The translations under genes and the position numbers were made by a program. Positions 9,791 through 18,330 of a DNA stretch of 64,000 nucleotides are shown piece after piece (position 1 is the stretch's first letter; the number at the start of each line of letters is the position of its first letter). The notes beneath the pieces are model-generated. The model did not search any database. It saw nothing but the letters and a program-made list of their open reading frames with translations, and was not told the origin of the DNA. The DNA comes from Hymenobacter cavernae (GTDB lineage Bacteria > Bacteroidota > Bacteroidia > Cytophagales > Hymenobacteraceae), in the NCBI RefSeq assembly GCF_014641455.1, contig NZ_BMHT01000007.1:272219-336218 (forward strand), written 5' to 3'.

Positions 9791-11124
9791 TGACCATCTG
9801 GCTTCACCACGGTGCTTTTCGGGCTGTCGAACCAATGCCAGCTGACTAAGGCATCGGGGTGGTTGGGGTCGAAAGCGGGCGTGTCGTTGCGGAGGTATTT
9901 CACCAAACCTAGCTTGTTCGCCTTAATGCCTTCCACCACGCACTTCGCAATTTCATAAGCGCCGTAGGGGTTGAAGTGGGTGTTGTCGGCGAGGGGCTGC
10001 GTTTGGCCGGGGTAGGTGTTGGCGGGGTAATGCACCAGCGCCTTTTTCGAGTCTTCCACGCCCAGGGCTTCGTAGAGCTGGGTGGTCATCTGGTTGAGGT
10101 CGACGAGGGCAACGTTTTCCTCCTTGGCCACTTTGCGGGCGGCGTCGGGGTATTCACCGAGGCTGTTCACGTTTTTGCCGGTGCCCTCGTCGAAGTTGCG
10201 GCGGGCAGTGGACGTCAGAATAACCGGCGTGGCACCTTTCTTTTTGGCTTCGCTCACAAACAGCTTCAGCCGCTCGGTGTAGCTTTTGTAGGCGCCGTCG
10301 TTGGGGCCTTTCTCCTTCTGGTCGTTGTGGCCAAACTCGATGAAAAGGTAGTCGCCGGGCTTGATCACGCTCAGCACTTTCTCCAGGCGGTGCGAGCCCT
10401 GGAAGCTACCTAGGGTCAGGCCCGATTCGGCGTGGTTGGCAATAGCCACGCCCGGTTTGAAGAAGCGCGGAATCATCTGCCCCCAAGCGGCCCACGGCTC
10501 GTCGTCCTGGTTCACGACGGTGGAATTGCCAGCCAGAAAGACGGTTACGGCGTTCTGGGCGGGCGTTATTTCAATGGCATCGAGGCAGGTTTTGGAGCCG
10601 TTGAATTCCAGCGTGAGCTTGTCGTCCCAATCGAGCTTGGTCAGCTCCCTAGGTTTCAGACTTACTTCGCCGCCGGTCGAAATCCTGCGGTCTTTGACGT
10701 TGAGCGTGAAGGTCTGGGTCGTGAATCTGCCCGGCGTCGTTTCGGTTTGCTCCAGCAGCAGGCGCCGCGATTCCGCCTTGAGCGACGTCGACGACGCGCC
10801 CTGCGCATCACCCAGGGTCACCGTCACGTTGTAGTTGCCTTCGGGCAGCTTTACCGAGAAGTAGAACGGCTTGTCGCTGGTCACGAAATCGCCCTTCAGC
10901 GCATCCTTGCCGCCGCGGCTCACGGTGGTAGCCGTCGTGTTGAAGTCGAAGCCGTAGCCTGCGGTGGGCGAGTACACGTTGGTGGGCAGCACCTGCGTGT
11001 AGCCGGGCGCCACTTTGCCGCTGCCAAAGTCGAATTTGTAAGAAGTCTTGGTGGATTGAGCGTTGGCGCTGGCAGTCAGCGTCAGGCCCAGCAGGAAGGC
11101 CGGAAAGAACGTTGGGCGTGTCAT
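9787..11124 (-). CDS. rhamnogalacturonan acetylesterase, CE12 (SGNH hydrolase)
   Basis: A 445-residue secreted enzyme with signal peptide (cleavage after SANAQ, about residue 23). Residues 28-190 form an N-terminal beta-sandwich opening YKFDFGSG, typical of CE12 enzymes of the YesT type. The SGNH domain follows: FLAGNST with nucleophile Ser201, GHND at 265-268, and DNTHFNPYG with the Asp380/His383 pair. It removes acetyl groups from rhamnogalacturonan so that lyases and GH105 can act. Block I has GNST rather than the usual GDS(T). A conserved box lies about 50 bp upstream and is shared with the PL9 gene. Confidence 0.9.
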   Translation of the reverse strand: MTRPTFFPAFLLGLTLTASANAQSTKTSYKFDFGSGKVAPGYTQVLPTNVYSPTAGYGFDFNTTATTVSRGGKDALKGDFVTSDKPFYFSVKLPEGNYNVTVTLGDAQGASSTSLKAESRRLLLEQTETTPGRFTTQTFTLNVKDRRISTGGEVSLKPRELTKLDWDDKLTLEFNGSKTCLDAIEITPAQNAVTVFLAGNSTVVNQDDEPWAAWGQMIPRFFKPGVAIANHAESGLTLGSFQGSHRLEKVLSVIKPGDYLFIEFGHNDQKEKGPNDGAYKSYTERLKLFVSEAKKKGATPVILTSTARRNFDEGTGKNVNSLGEYPDAARKVAKEENVALVDLNQMTTQLYEALGVEDSKKALVHYPANTYPGQTQPLADNTHFNPYGAYEIAKCVVEGIKANKLGLVKYLRNDTPAFDPNHPDALVSWHWFDSPKSTVVKPDGQ

Positions 11125-11172
11125 GGGAGGCGTTTGGGACTGGTAAGAAGGCTGTTACCTAGCTTACAGGCT

Positions 11173-11217
11173 CTAATAACACCTCCGACCCAGGCTCGTC
11201 CGTCCTGTAGTCTGCTG
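11173..11217 (-). promoter_or_regulatory. shared 45-bp upstream box, copy in front of CE12
   Basis: This segment is about 80 % identical (36 of 45 positions by eye) to 13099-13143, without gaps. On the minus strand it contains ACTACAGGACGGA, then GGTCGG and TTATTAG. It ends 49 bp before the CE12 start codon. Equal placement in front of two pectin genes suggests a regulator binding site and/or promoter. Confidence 0.6.
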
Positions 11218-11259
11218 TTCAAAGCAGGGCTAGGGTGAACAAATGGCGTTTATAAAAAT

Positions 11260-11317
11260 GAGAATCCGGCTGCCGTAGATGCAAGTTGAAGGGTGCATTT
11301 ACGGCAGCCGGATTCTC
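11260..11317 (-). terminator. intrinsic terminator after PL9
   Basis: A 24-bp stem, GAGAATCCGGCTGCCG at the left arm and CGGCAGCCGGATTCTC at the right, with a short loop. On the minus strand it is followed by a T run (AAAAA at 11255-11259 on the plus strand). It lies just past the stop of the PL9 gene. Confidence 0.85.
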
Positions 11318-11342
11318 AATCCGCTGAGCAGGCTAGCTTATT

Positions 11343-13049
11343 CTACTGGATTTTCACCAGCCTTTTCGACGTGGCGTTCTTGCCCGTTGTCAGCTTGAGA
11401 ATATAGACGCCAGCAGCCGGGAACACCTTCTCATTCAGGCTGACCTGGTGCGCGCCCGCTTTCACTTCCTCGTCGAGCAACACGGTAATTAACCTGCCCT
11501 GAGCATCATAAAGGGAAATATTCACCGGCGCTTTTTCGGGCAATGTAAAGCTAGCCGTGGTCTGCGAACGAACCGGAACCGGCGCAATCGACAAACCTAG
11601 GTCGTGGTTTTTGGCGATGCCAGCGGTGCTCAGGATAACCCCAGTCGTCTCAAAGCAACCTAGGTCGGGCGCGGTGCCGTTGTACGGGAAACCAATGTTG
11701 GCGCCCGCATCGACCATCTCGCTGGTTGGCTTCAAGCGTAGAAAATCATTTACGGGCAGGCTGCCGTCGGGCTGGCGCGGGGCGGTGAGTAGCTCCATAT
11801 CCGTGCTCAGGAAATCATCGGCTGTTACAGCAACAGCCGCATTCAGGAAGCTGTTGTGGTCAATGGTGCAGGCGGCGGGGTCGTAATCGGTGATGTCGCG
11901 GCCCGTGGAGCGCGGGGCAAAGCTGATGTTGTTTTTGATAACGTGGTTGTAGCCAGGCACGTCGGTGAGATAATCCGTTGCGTTCCTCGCTTTTCGGTTG
12001 AGCATGTTGTAGTTGGTGGCATTCATGTAGGCCGTGTTGTTGTACCAGTCGCTCCCCTCCAGGTGGTGATTGGAGTAAAAGCCATTGGACTTGTTGCGCA
12101 CGGACAGACAAAGCTGAATCGTGTTTTTAGGCACCACGGCCGGGATAGAAGTGAGAGCCGCGCCGCCGTAGCCGCCTGCTTTAAAGCCATTACCATCGCC
12201 CCGGCTGCCGAAGGTGGCCGTGTAGCCATTGTAAAAGGCCCAGCAGTTCTCAAACACGGTCGGGGCAAAGGCCGAGATGCAGTCGTAGCCGTCGTCGCTG
12301 TTGAACCAGGCGCGGCAGCCCCGGAACACATTGCCGGTGTAGTTCGCGTTGTTGGGGTGGTTGCCGAAGCCATCCACGTTGCCGCCATTAGCGGCGCCGG
12401 TGGTGCTGGAGGTGTTCACGTTGTCGTTGTTGCGGTAGGCGTCGCAGTTGAGGACGAGGGTGTTGCCGCCCCTGGTCAGGTAAAAGCCAATGGCCTGTCC
12501 GTCGTGCATGCTCAGGCGCTCGTAGATGTTGTTGCCGCCCGCTCCGCTCTGCGAGAAGCAGATCGACTGCGTGTTGACGTTGGGGGCGACAAGGGGCACC
12601 CGCACCCCCACGACTTCCAGCCCACGGATATGGATGTAGGAGCCCGTCACCTCAAAGGCGCTGAGGCGGTACGGCGCAGCAAAAGGAGCGCCGGGGTTGG
12701 TCACGTTCGGGTCAACGTTGGCGTAGTTGAAGACCGGCTGCTCGCCGGGGTAAGCCCAGTAGTTGATGCGCTTGCCCGCCGAGCCGCTTTTATTCAGCAG
12801 CGTGATGTAGGCATAGGGGCTGCCGTAACCCGCTATCTGCGAATTCTGCATCAGGTAGGTGCCGCCGCGCACCCACACCGTGTCGCCAGCTACTACGGCC
12901 GTTTGGGCCCGCTGGATGGTTTTGAAAGGGAGGGAGATGGAGCCGTTGTTGTTCGCATCCTCGCCGGTAGGCGCCACATAATAGGTGGCTGAAAAGGCCG
13001 GGAAGGAACAAATCGCCAGCAGCAAGGCGGAAAGGTAGTTTTTGAGCAT
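11343..13049 (-). CDS. pectate lyase, PL9 family, T9SS-secreted
   Basis: A 568-residue exported enzyme. Residues 1-20 are a signal peptide. The rest of the N-terminal 470 residues are a right-handed parallel beta-helix opening TYYVAPTGEDANNNGS, as in many secreted helix lyases. PL9-type active-site strands are visible: NSDDGYD at 250-256 (calcium-binding acidic cluster) and GDGNGFKAGG at 284-293, with Lys290 as the likely catalytic base. The C-terminal 80 residues (LGLSIAPVPV to GVYILKLTTGKNATSKRLVKIQ) are a type A sorting domain for type IX secretion. It would cleave polygalacturonate by beta-elimination outside the cell. It heads the minus-strand pectin cluster and carries the shared 45-bp box upstream. 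Confidence 0.88.
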   Translation of the reverse strand: MLKNYLSALLLAICSFPAFSATYYVAPTGEDANNNGSISLPFKTIQRAQTAVVAGDTVWVRGGTYLMQNSQIAGYGSPYAYITLLNKSGSAGKRINYWAYPGEQPVFNYANVDPNVTNPGAPFAAPYRLSAFEVTGSYIHIRGLEVVGVRVPLVAPNVNTQSICFSQSGAGGNNIYERLSMHDGQAIGFYLTRGGNTLVLNCDAYRNNDNVNTSSTTGAANGGNVDGFGNHPNNANYTGNVFRGCRAWFNSDDGYDCISAFAPTVFENCWAFYNGYTATFGSRGDGNGFKAGGYGGAALTSIPAVVPKNTIQLCLSVRNKSNGFYSNHHLEGSDWYNNTAYMNATNYNMLNRKARNATDYLTDVPGYNHVIKNNISFAPRSTGRDITDYDPAACTIDHNSFLNAAVAVTADDFLSTDMELLTAPRQPDGSLPVNDFLRLKPTSEMVDAGANIGFPYNGTAPDLGCFETTGVILSTAGIAKNHDLGLSIAPVPVRSQTTASFTLPEKAPVNISLYDAQGRLITVLLDEEVKAGAHQVSLNEKVFPAAGVYILKLTTGKNATSKRLVKIQ

Positions 13050-13483
13050 CAGGAATTATGGTTAATAAGATGGAGAGGAAATGGGGGGATTATAAGTCCT
13101 AATAAAACCGCCGACCTAGGTTTATCTGTCTTGTAGTGTGCTGGTTGGAAAGGCATTTTAATTATTGTTGAGTATGCATTAAGTATAAATTATTATCGAT
13201 ATTTTTAAATAAATTTGACCTGTTGAAAGATGATTGACGTCAATTCTTGTTGTTCTCTTAACTCTTGATTAGCTGGTAGGGGCGCAAAGCCCATAAGCGT
13301 TTGCTCATACACGCTGAGTAGCCAATGCTATTTGTTGTTGCTTCACGCTCAGTTACATAAGTGGCATGCCAAGCAGTCAAGCCCAAGGCTAGGTGTGCTG
13401 TTGTAGCAAGCGGTGCCAACTCAGCTGAAGCTAGGGCGCTGTCTGTTTCCTGCTTCCACACCCGATTTGCTCTCACTATCGAC
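13050..13483. other. AT-rich divergent intergenic region
   Basis: This spacer lies between the PL9 gene (minus) and the GAF gene (plus). It holds the shared box at 13099-13143, then a strongly AT-rich patch at about 13155-13235, probably containing the divergent promoters. The part from 13258 to 13483 is open in the frame of the GAF gene but shows no protein-like features. Confidence 0.6.
13099..13143 (-). promoter_or_regulatory. shared 45-bp upstream box, copy in front of PL9
   Basis: The partner of the box at 11173-11217. On the minus strand it reads ACTACAAGACAGA, then GGTCGG and TTATTAG. It ends 50 bp before the PL9 start codon, one base from the spacing seen at CE12. Confidence 0.6.
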
Positions 13484-14203
13484 ATGATCAATACAGCTAC
13501 TTCTTTACCGGTATCCTTAGTACCCGCGAATGATGCCGTGCGGCTGCGCACGCTGCATCAGTACCGTATTGTGAATACGACGCCCGAGAAGATTTTTGAC
13601 GAGTACGCCGCATGGGCGGCCCAACTCTTTAACCTGCCTATCGCGCTGATTTCACTGGTGGATGAAAATCAGGTTTGGTTTAAGGCTGCCATCGGCACGC
13701 AAGGCGTCAGTAGCCTTGTGCGCGGCGACAGCATGTGCTCAGCCGCTATCCTGCAAGACACCGCCGTGGTGCTATCCGATTATTCCAAGGAAAGCTGCGG
13801 ACTGATCAGCCAGACTGTCGCGGAATCTATTGGGCTTCGCTTCTACGCAGGTGCTGCTTTGCAAATGCCGGATAATCAGAAGATTGGTATGATGGCAGTG
13901 ATTGGCCGGGAGCCGCGCGGTTTCTCCGAGGCTGAGTCAGCCTTGCTCGTTCGCCTGGCCCAACTGGTCAGTCAGACGATCATGCTGCGCGGCCACTACC
14001 TAGCTCATGAGCAGTCTGATGAATGGGAAGACGCCCAGCAGGAGCTAGCCCAGCGCCTCGACGACAATGCCGCGTTAGCCCGCTACCTTACCACTCGCGC
14101 CCACGGCATCGACCTGGCCGATGAGGAAGTGGCGCAGGTGATTTACCGGCGTTTGGATGAGGTAAATACACTGCTGGAAAAGCGCTTAGCTGTGGCCGCT
14201 TAA
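13484..14203 (+). CDS. GAF domain protein
   Basis: A 239-residue cytoplasmic protein from the ATG at 13484; upstream in-frame codons lack protein-like composition. It opens LPVSLVPANDAVRLRTLHQYRIVNTTPEKIFDEYAAWAAQLFNLPIALISLVDENQVWFKAAIG, the usual start of stand-alone GAF proteins in Bacteroidota, followed by the Cys-containing segment RGDSMCSAAIL. The last 60 residues are helical and charged (EWEDAQQELAQRLDDNAALARYL) and may dimerise. No kinase, cyclase or DNA-binding domain is present. The ligand is unknown. Confidence 0.8.
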   Translation: MINTATSLPVSLVPANDAVRLRTLHQYRIVNTTPEKIFDEYAAWAAQLFNLPIALISLVDENQVWFKAAIGTQGVSSLVRGDSMCSAAILQDTAVVLSDYSKESCGLISQTVAESIGLRFYAGAALQMPDNQKIGMMAVIGREPRGFSEAESALLVRLAQLVSQTIMLRGHYLAHEQSDEWEDAQQELAQRLDDNAALARYLTTRAHGIDLADEEVAQVIYRRLDEVNTLLEKRLAVAA

Positions 14204-14220
14204 AAAAAGCTAGGTCCCTG

Positions 14221-14260
14221 AAAACAGCAAAGCCGGGCGAGGAGCCCGGCTTTGCTGTTT
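14221..14260. terminator. bidirectional intrinsic terminator
   Basis: AAACAGCAAAGCCGGGC pairs perfectly with GCCCGGCTTTGCTGTTT around GAGGA. It lies 18 bp after the stop of the GAF gene and also faces the minus-strand genes beyond. Confidence 0.85.
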
Positions 14261-14299
14261 ATGATGGTTTGTAATCCATTCGAGTGAAACATCCCCCTG

Positions 14300-14326
14300 C
14301 TGGCGCGGGCTTGCAGCCCGCGCCAG
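14300..14326. repeat. GC-rich palindrome
   Basis: CTGGCGCGGGCT and AGCCCGCGCCAG form a hairpin. Similar GCGGGCTxxxAGCCCGC words occur near 50969-50986, and a looser relative near 30850-30870, so this may be another dispersed palindrome class. Confidence 0.5.
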
Positions 14327-14430
14327 TAGGAGCGGCAGTTCCAATCATTAGCGCTCACCATTGCACGCGCGATGCTTTGGCGGCTTAGCATGACGTTCTT
14401 TTTGCTGATGGCTTCAGGAATACGGCTTGT

Positions 14431-14631
14431 CTACTTCTGCGTGGCGGGATTAAATACCATACGAAATGCGTGGAGTGCGGCCGGATGATAAATAGTCTGA
14501 TGCGTTTCGGCAGGCATGGGCTCGTAGTGCCAGGTCAGCCCAGTACGGGATTGGGTGGTTTTCAGTATATCGGCAAGCTGGTGGGTGGCGGCGGCAATAT
14601 CCGGCTGGCTGCTGTTAGCCAGGTATAGCAC
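14431..14631 (-). pseudogene. C-terminal remnant of an alpha/beta-hydrolase esterase
   Basis: The 66-residue frame (GTG start) reads like the end of a putative esterase of the siderophore-esterase type: VLYLANSSQPDIAAATHQLADIL, then the block WHYEPMPAETHQTIYHPAALHAFRMVF, which contains the conserved E-x-H-x-T/S around the catalytic His. The nucleophile half is missing. The similarity begins immediately after the stop of the M2 peptidase gene and is in another frame, so a deletion probably joined the two. It could be expressed as a short orphan, but no function is expected. Confidence 0.55.
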
Positions 14632-14644
14632 CTTATTGCTGTAT

Positions 14645-16519
14645 TTACATCGTGTACTTCCGCCCTTTATTCTGCTGCTTCAGATACGTCATCAGCGGCT
14701 GGAAATAGTCGACCATGGCGCGGGCGGAGAGGTCTTCGCCGGTCTTTTCTTTCAGCACAGTGCGCCAGTCTTTGCTGGAGCCGGGGCGCATGATGTCGCG
14801 CAGGAAATTGCCGACTTCCTTGCTGCCGTAGTAGTTTGTGGCGTGCGGGTCCTGGTGCAGGATCTGCTTGGCAATGTGGTCGTGCAGTTGGAACAGGATG
14901 ACGTAGCTCAGGGCGTAGTCGTAGTACTGCGCGGGGTCGTCGTTGATGTGGGTTTTGGTGGCGGGGTCCAGGTAGTTTTCGCCGCGCGCGGTGGGCGGCA
15001 CAATGCCCTGGTACTTCTTCACCAGTTCCCACCACTTGGCATTGAGCTGGTCGGCGGGCAGGTTGTCGGCGTAGAAGCTGCTTTCCCACTCGCTCATCAC
15101 GCCCGAGGAGAACGGAATGAACGTCACATAGTTAAGGGCTTCTTTAAGCAGCGTTTGGGTCTGGTCGGTTTGGGTTTTGGGGTCCATCAGCTCCAGGCCC
15201 ACCAAGAAGGGTTTCTGACTGGCGGCTAGGCCCATGAGGCTGCCCATGGCTTCGTGGTAGCCACGGTTGGCACCTTGGCGCAGCAGCACCGGCACATCGG
15301 GGTTGGTGTAGGTCAGATAGTAGTAGATGTGACCTAGCTCGTGGTGGGTGGTTTCGTACCACTCGGTGTTGGCCTCCACGCTCATCAGGCTGCGCACATC
15401 CTGGTTGAGGTCGATGTGCCAAGCGGAGGCGTGGTTATTTTTCTTGTAGTTGGCGCCGGCGGGTAGGGGATAGAGGCTGCTTTTCTCCCAGAAGCTAGCG
15501 GGCAGCGCCTGAAAACCTAGGCTCTGGTAGAAGCGCTCGGCTTGCTTCACTTGCCACTCGGGACCTTTTTTGGCGAGCGTGGCGTCGAGGTTCACGCCTT
15601 TCACGTCGACCATGGCACTCCAATCCTGACCCCAGCGGTTGGGCAGCCACGAGGCGGGGAGGTAGTCGGGCACTTGCTTCACGCCGTACTTTTTGGCTAG
15701 CTCGTAGCGAGCGTAGGTGTGCAGCTCGCGGTAAAGTGGGCGAAGCTCCTCGTTGATTTTGCGCACCAAAGCCATCATTTCCTCCCGGCTCATGCCGTAG
15801 TCGGAGGCTTGGTAAGTGAAGAAATCTGAGTAACCCAAGGCTTGCACGGTTTGGTTGCGCAGGCCGCGCAGGTCCAGCAAGCCGGCCTTTAGTGTCGGGC
15901 CGATGGCTTTGCTCGCTTCCCAAATGGCCTGGCGCTTCTGCGGGTTCTTCTCGGTGCGCAGCAGCTCATCAATGTCGTTGGTAGTGACAGATTTGCCGTT
16001 GTATTTGTAGTCGAAGCCGTAGAGCTTTTCCGTCTGGGCGGCTTCGGCTTTGATGCGGCGCTTCACCACGTCGGCCACCGTTTGGGGTGAGTTGGCAGCG
16101 TTGTAGAGGGCGGTTTGCAGCTCCTTTATCTGAATTTCCGAAAGCTGGTCTTTGTGCTCCAAGAATTGCCGCAGGCGCTGGATATTCTCGGCGCTGCCCG
16201 CGAAGGCGGCCATGCGCTCGTTAGCGCGGGCCGTGGCACCGGAGTTGGTGGTGTCGCCGGGCACAATGTGCGTGTTGGAGCGCCATTCTGCCTCGCTCGA
16301 CTGCGTGTAGAGTCGCTGGTATTCAGCGGAATATTGCTTTAGAAAGGTATTAGCCTGCGCACGCCAATCGGTGGAGGAAGCTTGGTAAGTGGCTTGTGGA
16401 ACGGGGCTAGCAGAAGCCGGAGCAGCAACCGTAGCAGGCGTTTTGGCCGCCGGTGCGCACGACCACAGCGTGGTACCTAGGGTAGCGAGGGCCAGGCCGC
16501 TGAAGAATTGTTTTTTCAT
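14645..16519 (-). CDS. M2 family (ACE-like) zinc metallopeptidase, lipoprotein
   Basis: A 624-residue protein from the ATG at 16519. The signal sequence ends in a lipobox (TTLWSC), so it is probably anchored in the cell envelope. The zinc site is HHELGH at about 392-397 (HExxH), in the context EWYETTHHELGHIYYYLTY, very like angiotensin-converting enzyme. The third ligand is probably the Glu in GYHEAMGSLMGLA about 25 residues later. Length and helical content fit M2. It would act as a dipeptidyl carboxypeptidase on periplasmic peptides. A broken esterase remnant follows directly. Confidence 0.88.
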   Translation of the reverse strand: MKKQFFSGLALATLGTTLWSCAPAAKTPATVAAPASASPVPQATYQASSTDWRAQANTFLKQYSAEYQRLYTQSSEAEWRSNTHIVPGDTTNSGATARANERMAAFAGSAENIQRLRQFLEHKDQLSEIQIKELQTALYNAANSPQTVADVVKRRIKAEAAQTEKLYGFDYKYNGKSVTTNDIDELLRTEKNPQKRQAIWEASKAIGPTLKAGLLDLRGLRNQTVQALGYSDFFTYQASDYGMSREEMMALVRKINEELRPLYRELHTYARYELAKKYGVKQVPDYLPASWLPNRWGQDWSAMVDVKGVNLDATLAKKGPEWQVKQAERFYQSLGFQALPASFWEKSSLYPLPAGANYKKNNHASAWHIDLNQDVRSLMSVEANTEWYETTHHELGHIYYYLTYTNPDVPVLLRQGANRGYHEAMGSLMGLAASQKPFLVGLELMDPKTQTDQTQTLLKEALNYVTFIPFSSGVMSEWESSFYADNLPADQLNAKWWELVKKYQGIVPPTARGENYLDPATKTHINDDPAQYYDYALSYVILFQLHDHIAKQILHQDPHATNYYGSKEVGNFLRDIMRPGSSKDWRTVLKEKTGEDLSARAMVDYFQPLMTYLKQQNKGRKYTM

Positions 16520-16730
16520 AGTAAGCGCGAAAGAAGAAGCCGAAGCCAGGGGCAAAACGCCGCCGCTCGTCAGCTAGCCCCGAAAATAAGAAACCGCAGA
16601 CGAACCGGCCGAAACGCAACGGGTCGCGCTAGTGTTTATTTGCCGCTACGGTAGCGGAAAGGCCTACTTGGTACCGTGCTTGCTACCACCCCCTAAGCTT
16701 ACAACCTCTTTATTACCCCTCTTAGTAGCT

Positions 16731-17537
16731 ATGTCTACGTCCATCACCATGACTCAAGCCGGCAGCATTTATGCCGGCCATTTCCTGTTTACCCTAGGTC
16801 GCTATGTTGTATTCGCCGGTATTGCTTACCTGATCTTCTGGCGCTGGCGCAAAGAGCGGTGGCAGTCGCGCCGCGTGCAGCAGAAGTTTCCCGAAGACAA
16901 GTACCTGCACACCGAGGTAAAATATTCGCTGCTTACCTGCCTGATTTTCGCGGCGGTGGGTGTCGGGATTTTTGCCGCTAGCCAAGCCGGTTACACGCGC
17001 ATCTATACCAACCTGGCCGACCACGGCTGGACTTACTTTGTGCTAAGCATTCTGCTGCTTATTGTAGCCCACGACGCCTATTTCTACTGGACGCACCGTT
17101 TCATGCACCTTCCCCAGGTGTTTAAGTACGTGCACCGGGTGCATCACCTCTCGCACAATCCTTCGCCGTGGGCGGCTTTCTCCTTCCACCCCTTGGAGGC
17201 TGTTATCGAAGCGGGCATTGTACCGCTGATGGTATTTATCATCCCGCTGCACGGGCTTGCTCTAGGTATATTTATGCTGTATATGATGGGCATGAACGTG
17301 CTGGGGCACCTAGGGTATGAGCTGTACCCGGCTGGTTTTCTGCGAACTAAGTTTGGGCGGCTGCACAACACCAGCACCCACCACAACATGCACCACCAAT
17401 ACGTAAAGGGAAATTATGGCTTGTACTTCAATATCTGGGACCGGCTCATGGGCACCAATCACGCCAGGTACGAAGCTAGGTTTGAGGAAGTGACCGAGGG
17501 CAAGCAGCCGAAAAAAGCGGTAAGAAAAGCAGCGTAA
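16731..17537 (+). CDS. sterol desaturase / fatty acid hydroxylase family protein
   Basis: A 268-residue membrane protein from the ATG at 16731. Four hydrophobic segments surround the di-iron histidine boxes HDAYFYWTHRFMH, HRVHHLSH and TSTHHNMHHQ, spaced as in the family. The phrase NPSPWAAFSFHPLEAVIEAG is also typical. It would hydroxylate or desaturate a lipid using oxygen; the substrate is unknown. It is transcribed divergently from the M2 peptidase and ends before a terminator-like inverted repeat. Confidence 0.87.
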   Translation: MSTSITMTQAGSIYAGHFLFTLGRYVVFAGIAYLIFWRWRKERWQSRRVQQKFPEDKYLHTEVKYSLLTCLIFAAVGVGIFAASQAGYTRIYTNLADHGWTYFVLSILLLIVAHDAYFYWTHRFMHLPQVFKYVHRVHHLSHNPSPWAAFSFHPLEAVIEAGIVPLMVFIIPLHGLALGIFMLYMMGMNVLGHLGYELYPAGFLRTKFGRLHNTSTHHNMHHQYVKGNYGLYFNIWDRLMGTNHARYEARFEEVTEGKQPKKAVRKAA

Positions 17538-17573
17538 AGCGGCTGTGTTCAAGCCGGTATTTCGGTGATTATG

Positions 17574-17637
17574 CCGAGCCGGGCGAGGAATCTAGGTTAA
17601 TGCTATCTTGGCAAACTTAGATGCCCCGCCCGGCTCG
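17574..17637. terminator. inverted repeat, probable terminator
   Basis: GCCGAGCCGGGCGAGG (left) pairs with CCCGCCCGGCTCG (right), extended inward by ATCTAGGTT / AACTTAGAT, with GTTT after the right arm. It follows the fatty acid hydroxylase gene by about 35 bp. Confidence 0.6.
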
Positions 17638-17774
17638 TTTAGTTTCACGATAACCTGGCTTTTATGAATCAAACGCGGAAAGCCGTAACCGTTTAAGAGG
17701 CTAATGACGGCTAGGTTCAAGCTGTCTTCTAGTTGAACCGGAGTCTAATAGATACATATTTTAAATAATACATT

Positions 17775-18290
17775 ATGCGGAGAATTGCGCTTTTATTGTT
17801 ACTCTATTATTTCTCCTTTGGCATGGCAAGCGGTCAAGTTAAACAGGATACTGATAAAATGAGATTAATTGTAAAAAGTGATAGAAAGAAGTTTCCTAAT
17901 GATCATCCATTCATTGTTATTGAGTTTAAAAATATTAGTAATAATACGATCAGACTTGCGGAGTTTGATGATTATCCAGGTAGCTGTTTAGATGTATTGT
18001 TCTTTACATCTATAATTGTTCATAATGAAAAGGGGAGATTTGTTGCTATTAAGCAAGGGCCAGGTAAAATTGATATTATTGAATATCCTAGTCGGACTAC
18101 CTACATCGAAGTTTCAAAAGGCAAATCTTGCCGTCGGATAATAAACCTGAATGATTATTTACGGCATGGAAAGTCAAAATTAGAGCCAGGGTTATATAGA
18201 ATAAATGTCAATTATGTAAATTGGTATGGGGGTGAATGTATTAAAGGAGCTTTTCATTCCAGCGAATTATTGCTCCGCGTAGAAAAGTAA
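17775..18290 (+). CDS. hypothetical exported protein, AT-rich
   Basis: A 171-residue protein with a signal peptide (MRRIALLLLLYYFSFGMASGQ). The mature part is rich in beta-type residues: MRLIVKSDRKKFPNDHPFIVIEFKNISNNTIRLAE, and near the end LEPGLYRINVNYVNWYGG. This suggests an immunoglobulin-like fold of the kind found in intracellular protease-inhibitor-like or DUF-type domains, but no family is recognised. Base composition is clearly more AT-rich than its neighbours, with A/T-ending codons dominating. That suggests recent acquisition. Confidence 0.7.
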   Translation: MRRIALLLLLYYFSFGMASGQVKQDTDKMRLIVKSDRKKFPNDHPFIVIEFKNISNNTIRLAEFDDYPGSCLDVLFFTSIIVHNEKGRFVAIKQGPGKIDIIEYPSRTTYIEVSKGKSCRRIINLNDYLRHGKSKLEPGLYRINVNYVNWYGGECIKGAFHSSELLLRVEK

Positions 18291-18330
18291 TTGACCTCTG
18301 TGTGGCTTCCCTCTTTTTCATCTCTTTCGC

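Noticed and set aside
9616..9835. N-terminal extension of the GH105 frame and overlapping frames
   Set aside because: The extension translates the GAACGCGCC repeat; a normal signal peptide begins at 9615.
11856..12992. 378-residue plus-strand frame over the PL9 gene
   Set aside because: It is antisense to a clear PL9 lyase and consists of low-complexity Val/Ala/Gly sequence.
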